From Bacillus proteolyticus (GTDB lineage: Bacteria > Bacillota > Bacilli > Bacillales > Bacillaceae_G), in the NCBI RefSeq assembly GCF_001884065.1, contig NZ_MACH01000087.1, forward strand, positions 1-64,000: a stretch of DNA of 64,000 nucleotides, written 5' to 3'. Below the pieces are notes generated by a model, which did no database searches, had not been told where the DNA came from, and saw only the letters and a list, made by a program, of their open reading frames with translations. Below are positions 51,907 through 60,700 of this stretch, piece after piece. The position numbers were made by a program, and so were the translations under genes. The first letter of the stretch is position 1. The number at the start of each line of letters is the position of its first letter.

Positions 51907-52890
51907 CTAAAACATAAAGGTTTCTTTATACCATTTTGTCATGGTGTTTTCATTATAATCTTTAATTTCTTCGTAATTATTTATAATTTTAATAAGTAAG
52001 CTTCTTAAAACCCCGTCGATATCCTCCGACACTTCTTCTAATCGTTTCGCAACTTTTTCAGGAAATTTATCTCCATGAACATACTTGCTACGTATATTAT
52101 AAGCGTCTTTTAGTTTATCGTGAATTACGAGTTTCTCTTCTAAGCTACCTCCAATAACCTTAGGTACTCTCTCAGATACCTGCATCGATAACGATTCTCT
52201 ATTTGAGGATATTAAGGCTTCAATTGCACTAATATAAGATGCTATTTTTGCAGGTAAAAACGATTGGCTTCGTGCGCTTATAGTCATTTTGAATGCTCTG
52301 CTAATTCGGTCATCATCAAAAACTGAGTTTCTTTTACTAAAGTTATTAATCGCACTTAATTCGGCACCTATACTAGGGTTTTCCTCATTATCGTGTTTAC
52401 GATTGGATGTATACTTTATTACTGTTTTTTGCAGCTCTAAAGCTTGCTTTATTTCTTCAGCAGAAAATGTAGTATCTATATATTCTCCTTTTGAATTACT
52501 AAACAAAATTTTAGGAAAATCTCCTATAACATGCTTTGTTTCATAATCCCACCAAAAGAAATTATTTGTATTCACAGAGTTATCTTTTATCAGCCACAAG
52601 GTAGTAAGAAAAGTTTGAGTATGGAACTTTTGAAGTGCTATTAGAGTAAGAGCTTGTTTTTCTGATTCTGACTTGTCCTTGAATTCTAATCTATTCATAG
52701 AAAAGTGTAGATTTTTTGCTGATAATTGACTGTAAGCAATATTCCCAATACTGACAAGAAAATTAGGATCTTTTATTAGCTCATCAATTTCGGTACTATC
52801 ATTAATAAAATTAATATCAGGCTCTTCTTGTAATTTAAAATTTCCTTCAAAACCAAAACCATGTATATCGCCTATTACGAATTGATTCAA
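51907..52890 (-). CDS. HEPN domain protein (ApeA-type)
   Basis: This 327-residue cytosolic protein has a TTG start seven bases after GGAGGGG. The N-terminal 190 residues are unrecognised. The C-terminal 130 are helical and carry the HEPN ribonuclease signature Rx4H (Arg267 to His272 in NIRSKYVHGD) after YISAIEALISSNRESLSMQVSERV, the pattern of Apea-like HEPN proteins. HEPN RNases commonly act in abortive infection. Here it sits between fibre and lysis genes of a prophage, next to a protease, so a superinfection-blocking role is plausible but unproven. Confidence 0.75.
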   Translation of the reverse strand: MNQFVIGDIHGFGFEGNFKLQEEPDINFINDSTEIDELIKDPNFLVSIGNIAYSQLSAKNLHFSMNRLEFKDKSESEKQALTLIALQKFHTQTFLTTLWLIKDNSVNTNNFFWWDYETKHVIGDFPKILFSNSKGEYIDTTFSAEEIKQALELQKTVIKYTSNRKHDNEENPSIGAELSAINNFSKRNSVFDDDRISRAFKMTISARSQSFLPAKIASYISAIEALISSNRESLSMQVSERVPKVIGGSLEEKLVIHDKLKDAYNIRSKYVHGDKFPEKVAKRLEEVSEDIDGVLRSLLIKIINNYEEIKDYNENTMTKWYKETFMF

Positions 52891-52970
52891 TATAATTCCC
52901 CTCCATACACTGTATCGTTATTTATTAGTATATAGTAGTGATAGGCTCATTTGAATGGATATATTTTAAA

Positions 52971-54848
52971 TTAACCTGTATACGTATTTCTGATGACTCT
53001 AGTAAATAAATTTGCATGTTTTTTCTTTCCGCTGCTATCATTTGGATGAAGCCCATCAGATAAATCTCTACCTGGTCCACCTTGCACTTCGAACTCTCGC
53101 ACAATTCCACTTTCATACATGCAATCTACAATAATAAAATTATAGTAATTTGCCATTTTCTTAATCGCTGTTACCATCGGTTCAGCAACTTGCGGCGAGT
53201 AACTTGTTCTTTGAAGTGGAATCCCTACATAGAACATTGCATTTGGATAGTTCTGTCGTAATGTCCAGTAGCACCATCTAATTGCTTCATATAACTTAGT
53301 TTTATCTAAGTCTTCTAATTTCGTTTTACTCATAGCAGTATCAAAATCACCGACATCAGTGATTCCATCATTTGTTCCTGTTGCTACCACGATAATGTCC
53401 CCTGGTCTATTCTTGCTAATTGCATCTCTTATTTGATTGGTAATCCACTGCGTTTGTAATAAACCAGGTCTTTCTTTATAACCTGCACCATCTTTTCCGT
53501 AATTCCATATTGCACCAATTTTAAGTGCTTCTTTTGTAAATGTAGGCCAATTCGTTTTCCATCCATCAACATGAGAAGAAAAGTCGTCAGCTATATTTGC
53601 TGTTTGACCAGTACTATCTGCGAAAATCAAAAGTGATTTACCCTCTGTTTTCGTATTCGTTTTTACAACGATTTCTTGGATCATGTTTTCAAATTCAGCT
53701 TTTGTTACAACAATTTTTTGTGAGCCGAACGTTGCTGATGAATCAACCAAGACAGGCCCTTCGCATAACACACCGGTTGCAGTAGCGTTATAACTATGAC
53801 GAACATATACAGCATTTGCGGGCGCTGTGTATGGATTAGTGAATCCAGCAGGAAGACCACTGATATACTTTTTATCAACATCAAAAAACGCACAACTTAA
53901 AGTACTAGAATTGTTATACATTCCTAATGGAATAATAGGTATATAGTCACTCACTTTATAACTCGCATTAGCAATAAGCCCTCCAGCTTGCGATATATAA
54001 GACCCAGCTGTATCTGTTGCCGGATTATGAAGATTTAAGTTTATAACATTTAAAAATTGCAACTTAGCAACATCAATAGTTTTATCCGCTATTCCTGTTG
54101 CTTGGTATGTTCCACCTGGCGTCCAAGCTGATCCATTCCAGTAATACCATTTCCCATCCGCTGTAACTAAATAAACCCCACTGTCTCCAGTAGGTTTTGC
54201 GGTTTGCAATGCAGTTAAAGTTGCGTATACTCCTTTAGGTGCGCCACTTGCTACTGCTGATACTTTTGTATCAACATATGCCTTATCTGTTTTAGTTCCT
54301 GATAAAATCCCAAATTGATTACCAAGCTCGTTTGATTTTGCTAATGCTTTTTCTGCTGTTATTTTCGATTCAATTAGGGGTGGTATCTCTACATCTTTTA
54401 ATACTTCGGCAGCTTCAACCCATTTTTGCATAACACCAAATTCATTTGTAGATTCGATAACCCCGTCACTCATTTTTGATTCAACTACTTCAAACGTAAA
54501 GGATCTCGTTTCTACTTTCTTGCCATTTGGAAAATAAATATGAACATTTGCTGTTACAAACCCTACCGAAGTAAGGCTCTGTGTAGTAAGTAAAGTTTGA
54601 TATTTACCTTTCAAAGCGTTAATCGGCTGACAATCTTGATAAACAATTTTCTTATCAGATTTTTCAAAAGAAACACGAACTGCAGTTGCGTCAGAAAAGT
54701 CTTCTTCATTCCCATTATGATTAACATTAATAAGTATTTTTGCACTGTTTAAATCATTTTGGGAGTAACGCATATTTTGCGGAACAATTGAATCCCTCAT
54801 AGTATCTACAGTAACTTCGTAGGTCTTAAATATAGAATTAACCATCAT
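52971..54848 (-). CDS. Tail fibre: BppU N-terminus plus SGNH hydrolase
   Basis: This 625-residue baseplate protein has an N-terminal BppU-like domain (about 1-130, MMVNSIFKTYEVTVDTMRDS, VRVSFEKSDKK). A coiled region (about 150-190), a chitin-binding-like KWYYWNGSAWTPGG segment and a beta middle domain follow. A C-terminal SGNH/GDSL hydrolase (about 400-620) has catalytic Ser in LLIFADSTGQ and the LSDGLHPND Asp/His pair. It probably deacetylates or de-esterifies surface polysaccharide during adsorption. Confidence 0.8.
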   Translation of the reverse strand: MMVNSIFKTYEVTVDTMRDSIVPQNMRYSQNDLNSAKILINVNHNGNEEDFSDATAVRVSFEKSDKKIVYQDCQPINALKGKYQTLLTTQSLTSVGFVTANVHIYFPNGKKVETRSFTFEVVESKMSDGVIESTNEFGVMQKWVEAAEVLKDVEIPPLIESKITAEKALAKSNELGNQFGILSGTKTDKAYVDTKVSAVASGAPKGVYATLTALQTAKPTGDSGVYLVTADGKWYYWNGSAWTPGGTYQATGIADKTIDVAKLQFLNVINLNLHNPATDTAGSYISQAGGLIANASYKVSDYIPIIPLGMYNNSSTLSCAFFDVDKKYISGLPAGFTNPYTAPANAVYVRHSYNATATGVLCEGPVLVDSSATFGSQKIVVTKAEFENMIQEIVVKTNTKTEGKSLLIFADSTGQTANIADDFSSHVDGWKTNWPTFTKEALKIGAIWNYGKDGAGYKERPGLLQTQWITNQIRDAISKNRPGDIIVVATGTNDGITDVGDFDTAMSKTKLEDLDKTKLYEAIRWCYWTLRQNYPNAMFYVGIPLQRTSYSPQVAEPMVTAIKKMANYYNFIIVDCMYESGIVREFEVQGGPGRDLSDGLHPNDSSGKKKHANLFTRVIRNTYTG

Positions 54849-54861
54849 ATCATTCCTTTCA

Positions 54862-54890
54862 AATAAAAAAAGACCCCTACTATGGTCTTA
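54862..54890 (-). terminator. Hairpin between tail hub and fibre genes
   Basis: On the minus strand AAGACC pairs with GGTCTT around eight bases and T7 follows, inside the late operon. It could reduce fibre expression or be bypassed by antitermination. Confidence 0.6.
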
Positions 54891-56009
54891 GTTTCTAATA
54901 ATGTTATTTATTTGTGCGAACTCACGCTGCAATAGCTTTTTAATATCCAAACGAGTTGTTCCAAAAGTCACTTTTAACTCCCGTTTATTGTTCTGATACA
55001 CTTCTTCTACATCCGTAATCCTAGCATCCATTTGAACACCAATTTTATCATCTTCACATGTTACGATATCCCCAAGTGTCCAATCCTTTTCATATTCCAT
55101 TCCAGGTTTTTCAGTGACGTAACAAGAAAATGAAACAATTTCACTAAAATCATTTTCTAATTTTTGTTTTCCTCGATCTTTAAGCATTTTTACAATTTCA
55201 GATTCAGGTTTCTCTTGCTTATCTTCGGTTTGATTACTTATGTCTCGAGCGTCGATAAACACTTCTTTACGAACAAGTCCAGTTGTTTCTTCTATATAAG
55301 TCTCAACAATTCGTCTATCTTCACCTTCACCCTGTCCACCAACATACGCTGTGTTTTTATAACTGGATGTATCTTTTTCAAATTCTCTTTTTAATACATT
55401 TTCTAAGCCTGTTGAAAAGATAACTGGCGGATAAGTTTGTTGATTCCTAGTCAGATTTTTTCCTGCTTGTACATCAAATACAAATTGCCTTGACTGTTCA
55501 TCTAAATAAATATCCCACCCTAGTCCAGAAGCTAAAGAAATTTCCTTTAGTTGTTCCGCTAAATTTTTCAGACGGCTTTCAACTTGAAGATAATTACCAC
55601 GTTTCTGATTTGCTTTTAAAACTAAATTTGGTATCAATCTTGCGGAATCAGCTGGATACACAGCATGTCTATCTACATAATGTTTCATAACAGTTTCTGC
55701 TTCGGCATACCTCCTATCATGAGTTGTGTGAGAAGGGGGAATAATGATTCGATTTCTCAATATCCCTTTAAGTTGATACCCTTTAACTGTTCTTTTATCA
55801 TTCTCATCAATATGATAGTTAGTAATGATACCCACACGCTTTTCGTCAATTAAAACAAAGTTGTCATCAAATAAAGCTATTGCATATTGAGCATCGTTAG
55901 GGATTTTGAACTCAAATGTCCCAACATCTTCCCACACTCTCTTAAAGCTCATTGATTCATAATCATTAATTTCTCCGATTTTTTCTAATTCTGGTGTATA
56001 TATAATCAT
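54888..56009 (-). CDS. Siphovirus Gp37-like tail protein
   Basis: This 373-residue protein has the start MIIYTPELEKIGEINDYESM, an FVLIDEKRVGIITNYHIDEN beta block and a long helical insert. A DIVTCEDDKIGVQMDARITDVEEVYQ C-terminal section completes the match to the Siphovirus ReqiPepy6 Gp37-like family, the tail hub/baseplate component that follows Dit. It is in the minus-strand late operon. Confidence 0.8.
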   Translation of the reverse strand: MIIYTPELEKIGEINDYESMSFKRVWEDVGTFEFKIPNDAQYAIALFDDNFVLIDEKRVGIITNYHIDENDKRTVKGYQLKGILRNRIIIPPSHTTHDRRYAEAETVMKHYVDRHAVYPADSARLIPNLVLKANQKRGNYLQVESRLKNLAEQLKEISLASGLGWDIYLDEQSRQFVFDVQAGKNLTRNQQTYPPVIFSTGLENVLKREFEKDTSSYKNTAYVGGQGEGEDRRIVETYIEETTGLVRKEVFIDARDISNQTEDKQEKPESEIVKMLKDRGKQKLENDFSEIVSFSCYVTEKPGMEYEKDWTLGDIVTCEDDKIGVQMDARITDVEEVYQNNKRELKVTFGTTRLDIKKLLQREFAQINNIIRN

Positions 56010-56020
56010 GTTTTACCTCC

Positions 56021-56863
56021 TTACAATCCTGATGGCCTGAAACTAAATTCTGGAATAATTACTGTACTCGTTTCTGAAAAAACACTTGTAAATCTTAGCG
56101 ATCCGTCCGGATGTAAATATAAGAACTGTACTTTCCCGTCAGAACCCCATGCAAATACAGATTGAGCTTTAGGTGGTCCCACAGGGAATTTACAAATATC
56201 TTTATTTGCTCCATAAACCCCATTTCCGCAACTACCTTCTACGTGATAAATCCCGTACCCATCCACCCAATACCTAAGAGGGTTTCTGTAATCATCCTTC
56301 TTTAAATCAGACCAATAATTTAAATAATCCGGTAAAAACTTTCCAGTTAATTGTTTTTTTGCATATAAACCTGTTTGTCCTTGTAAATCACAAAAAGTAC
56401 GCTCATCTGTGATTTGCGTACTTTCAATAAACGATTTTCCTTTTATAATTCGAACTTGGGCAATCGGTAATTCATATATAATCCCACCATTGTTCATATT
56501 ATCTTGCTGTAAAGTTGGTGGCACCGGGACATCTGCTATTGCACCTTTTTTTATCGTAAGATTAATCGCTCTAGTTGCAAGATTTAACTGTAATACAATA
56601 CGATCTATACGGTCCAGCGTAGTATGTGCAGGTTCGTGAGTGAAAATCTTTACTCCATCTATAATGTACCCTCTACCACATATCACAGCACATCCTTTGT
56701 TTATAACTACCTTCATCCCATTAGACAATGGTCCCATACTCAACTCGTCCGAATAGCCTTTTACGACCCCAGTCCCAAAAAACATATCAAATAATTGAGC
56801 AAAATCATTAGAATTATATAATTTATCTTCACCATCAAAGAAAAAAGAACGCTCACCTGCCAT
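56021..56863 (-). CDS. Baseplate protein / putative receptor-binding protein
   Basis: This 280-residue protein has MAGERSFFFDGEDKLYNSNDFAQLFD, then a GMKVVINKGCAVICGRGYIIDG beta segment shared by upper baseplate-type proteins of siphophages. Its C-terminal domain (about 190-280) is beta-rich (VEGSCGNGVYGANKDICKFP) and probably contacts the host or the fibre. Assignment rests on N-terminal pattern and position between Dit and the hub protein. Confidence 0.65.
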   Translation of the reverse strand: MAGERSFFFDGEDKLYNSNDFAQLFDMFFGTGVVKGYSDELSMGPLSNGMKVVINKGCAVICGRGYIIDGVKIFTHEPAHTTLDRIDRIVLQLNLATRAINLTIKKGAIADVPVPPTLQQDNMNNGGIIYELPIAQVRIIKGKSFIESTQITDERTFCDLQGQTGLYAKKQLTGKFLPDYLNYWSDLKKDDYRNPLRYWVDGYGIYHVEGSCGNGVYGANKDICKFPVGPPKAQSVFAWGSDGKVQFLYLHPDGSLRFTSVFSETSTVIIPEFSFRPSGL

Positions 56864-56885
56864 GCGTTCTCACCCCTTCCTTTTT

Positions 56886-57758
56886 TTATATTCCTATATA
56901 TCTTTCTCTAAAACGTATTATAACAGTGGCACTTTCTCTGCCTGTATTTGCACTATAATCTAGTATATTCAAGCCAATTTGCAATCTAAATTCATTCAAC
57001 CGTACTCCTGGAGCGATCCAGTTATATGCATTCCTTCGTGTCCCATCGATTCCTACCAGTTCAACTGTATTTTGTCGATATGCTGTATTTATTTCCAAAC
57101 GCTCACCTGCAAGAATATCACGGTTAATTTTTACAGACTTCATTGTTGTAAGATTGGTAATTTGCGGATCTGTACAAGGACCAAATATCTCTATTTTAAC
57201 AGGCGTTTCAACATCACCATTATTGACTACATTTTGTTTTTCACCCTTGTACCCGAACTGTACTTTAGGACGAAATGAAAAAGGGAAGCTAAATATTGGC
57301 TCCCAAGATAATAACGGTACTTCGATATCTATTTCGTTCTTCCAATACGGGTCTGGTGTGGTAATGTGAAGTAACCCTTGCTGTAAAATCATAAATTGTT
57401 CATCTTCTGGACGGTACTTCGGTAATGATTCTATAACAATCGTATTTTGAAAAGTTCCGTGTGGTAAAGTGATAGTAATAATAAATGGCCCCAGTTTAGG
57501 ATTTAATATCCTATTTAAATGTCTACGATATCCATAAACATCTGCAAGACTTCCTCCCTCAATGTAAAACTCCATTGGATATTGCATTTCTCTCATCGTA
57601 ACAGCACCTGTTGTAACACCTTCTTGCATATACCCTTGTGTACGAACTGTATCCGCTTCACTTCCAGAAAGGTCGATTGAAACAAGTACATATGGTGGTA
57701 ATGGTCCGAATTCTACTTTTTCACCTAAACGATTTTCAATCACTACACGTTTTCTCAC
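56886..57758 (-). CDS. Distal tail protein (Dit)
   Basis: This 290-residue protein of the Sipho_tail/Dit family has an N-terminal galectin-like ring domain (MRKRVVIENRLGEKVEFGPLPPYVLVSIDLSGSE, YRRHLNRILNPKLGPFIITI) and a C-terminal barrel (about 160-290). It forms the hexameric hub at the tail tip. Start is GTG after AGGAGGG; it overlaps the tape measure stop (GTGA). Confidence 0.85.
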   Translation of the reverse strand: MRKRVVIENRLGEKVEFGPLPPYVLVSIDLSGSEADTVRTQGYMQEGVTTGAVTMREMQYPMEFYIEGGSLADVYGYRRHLNRILNPKLGPFIITITLPHGTFQNTIVIESLPKYRPEDEQFMILQQGLLHITTPDPYWKNEIDIEVPLLSWEPIFSFPFSFRPKVQFGYKGEKQNVVNNGDVETPVKIEIFGPCTDPQITNLTTMKSVKINRDILAGERLEINTAYRQNTVELVGIDGTRRNAYNWIAPGVRLNEFRLQIGLNILDYSANTGRESATVIIRFRERYIGI

Positions 57759-60700
57759 ATCGACCCTCCTAACATGAACGCAATATCATTAATTGCTTTT
57801 TTCTGTTGTCTAATCACTTCAGATGTATCTTGATTATAAAAATGATTTACAATTTGTGTTGGTTGCCTAGTTTGCTTATCCGGATTATCGTTATCTGGTC
57901 TATATTGGATTACGTTAGGATTATCCGATAGGACTTCTCTCCACCTAGAAAGATTACCAACATCATAAATCGAAAGGCCTTCAAAACGTTCCATTTGACG
58001 ACCTATTTCTCTGACCATTTCACGCATACTTTCTGGAATATGAGTGATCCAATCGTTTTGCCAATCTCCATCTTCAAAGATTGCATTAAAATATTTTGTA
58101 AGTGGATCATCTCCTTGGAGGCTAAAAATTTCCTCGGGTCGAATAGAGCGGATACCATCCATGGCGCCTGCTACTGTATCTTTTAAAGCGTCACTAATGA
58201 TTGAAGACTGGCTTTTAATACCTGATGCAATTCCATTTGCCATTTTAATGCCTGCATTAGCAAGTTTATTAGAATTCAATCCATTCGCAAGAGAATCATA
58301 CGCGTTCATACTCAAAGTACGACTCTCGTTCTCGACTAAATCAGTCGAACTTTGAATCCCTAATGCAAAACCAGCCCCAAAGTGAAACCCAATCTCCCGT
58401 TTGACCTTACGAGATGGCGATCGAACCTCTAACCATCTTCTTGCAGCTTCCATAGCCATAGATGCTAATCCTTGAGCTGCACTGGCGGCTAAACTCCCAC
58501 CTCCACGAATACCACGAGCAAAACCAGAAGCAAAATCACTTCCTAAACTAAACGTATCAGAACCTTTCAGACCAGATTCACCACTGCTTTTTACTTGGTT
58601 ACCAGCTGAATTAGCTTGTCCACTTTGCGAACCAATACCCCTTGCAAAGTCGCTACCACCTTTTATTCCAAACGGTGTACCATTAATAGAATTAAATCCA
58701 CTTTGAGCTGCTCCTACATTACCTTGTGCATTACTTTGCGCGTTACCACGCTGTGAACCAATCCCACTCGCGAATTCATTTCCGCCTTTTTGGCCCATAG
58801 GCGAACCGTTTATCGTGTTAAACCCAGTTTGAGCTGCTCCTGCGTTACCTTGTGCATTACCCTGCGCGTTACCACGCTGTGAACCAATTCCACTCGCGAA
58901 TTCACTTCCGCCTTTACTTCCAGCTGGATTTCCATTTATGGTGTTAAAAGCTCCATGTGCGCTAGCAACTACTTGTAAGGCACTTCCGTTAATATAGCCA
59001 TCTTGACTAATTATCCCTCTCCCAAGTTCACTACCACTTTTACTTCCGCCTCCACCATCAGTTGTACTCCCCATAATTCCTTCTACAGCTTGTTTCTTCC
59101 CTGTCGCTGCATTCTCTGGAGATGTATTATTAGAGATTCCATTGGCTTGTGTTTGACTTATATTAAATCCAACTTGCGTTAAGTCTAACTTCGCTCCGTT
59201 TTCAACTAATAAAGCAATTGCTTTCGCTGCAAGTTCAGCGTTAATAGAACCATTTTGCATACCTTGTACAAGCGTTTGCACATTGAATTGACCTGCTTCT
59301 CCAAGATCAACTTGAACATTACTTTTAATATCCAACCCCATAGTCTGTGCGACTTGTGGTAATGATAATGCCCCAATTTGCATTCCATTAATTAAAGTTT
59401 GTATGTTATTCTGTCCTTCTTGAGTAGCATCTACATTCATTCCATTTTTTACGTTTTGCTGAAAGAATTGGAATACAGTATCAAAAGATAATGTTCCGGT
59501 TTGAAGACCTGTAATCCACGAATCCATCGTCATCTTTCCGTAGATTCCAAGATCGATAGTGGTATCACCTTGCATATTTTTATTTAAAAACTCTCTCACT
59601 TGACTGGTATCCTTTGTTTTAATACCATCAATCCATTTTTGCATGGATTCAATACCACTTTGTGAAAGATCTACTTTATAGACATCTTTCAATTTATTTG
59701 CATTCGCGGTTGCTACAGCTGAAGAATCTAGTTCACCTTTTTGAAGCTTTTGTAAGAAAGTATCTATCGTAAATTGTCCTGCTGGACCTAAATCAATTTT
59801 CATTTTACCGTCAATTTCTTTTGCCATTGATTCAGCTAACAATCTAGATGATTCAGTCCCTTTTTGAAGCTCAGAAAGATACATTCCAATGCTTTCTATC
59901 TTAGATTTTCCATATTGCAACTCGTATCGAAGTAATTTATCTTGATAATCTTTTTCAGCTTTTTCCTGATCACTTCTAAAGCGTTGTTCCAAATCAGCCG
60001 ATTTTTCACGAAATCCGTATGCCGCTTTGAATCTTTCGCCCCATCCTTTATCTTCCGCTTCTATCCGCTTAGCTTGTGATGCTAAGACTTCTGAATCTTC
60101 GTCCTTCATATGTTGCTGCAACACTTTAAATCCATCGTTCCTGATTCCTTGTAGATCATTCACATGTTTTGATTCGTAAAGTGCAATAGCATCTAATGTA
60201 GCTTTTCTTTCCTCTGGTTTAATTTCACCGAGTTTAAAAGCCTTCTCCACATTTTCACGCCAACCTTTAGTTTGCTTCTCTAAAGATTTAACACCATCGT
60301 CATATACTTTTATGATACTTTCGAAACGTTTTTTACCAGCATCTAATGAAAGCATTCCACCTGATTCAATCTCTTTCGAAATAGATGTTATTTCTTTAGC
60401 TTTTGTATAAAACTGTTGGACATTCTTATCAGCAACCTGTAGGGCTTGTTCAAACTTTTGAGCGAAATCTTTTGGCATTTTCAAGGTATCTCCTTGATAC
60501 CTTTTAATACCCTCTTCTAAAATCTTCTCTGCTTGTGTAGCTACTTCAATTTCTTTATTAATGGATTCAATTACATTATTTTTAACTTGCTCTAAAGTTT
60601 CTTTTGCGCCTTCAGGTACTGTTCCCATCAGTTGACTAAACATCTTATTAAACTCGCTTTTCTTTCCTTCTAACTCTTTGATTACTTCATTCGTCATGCG

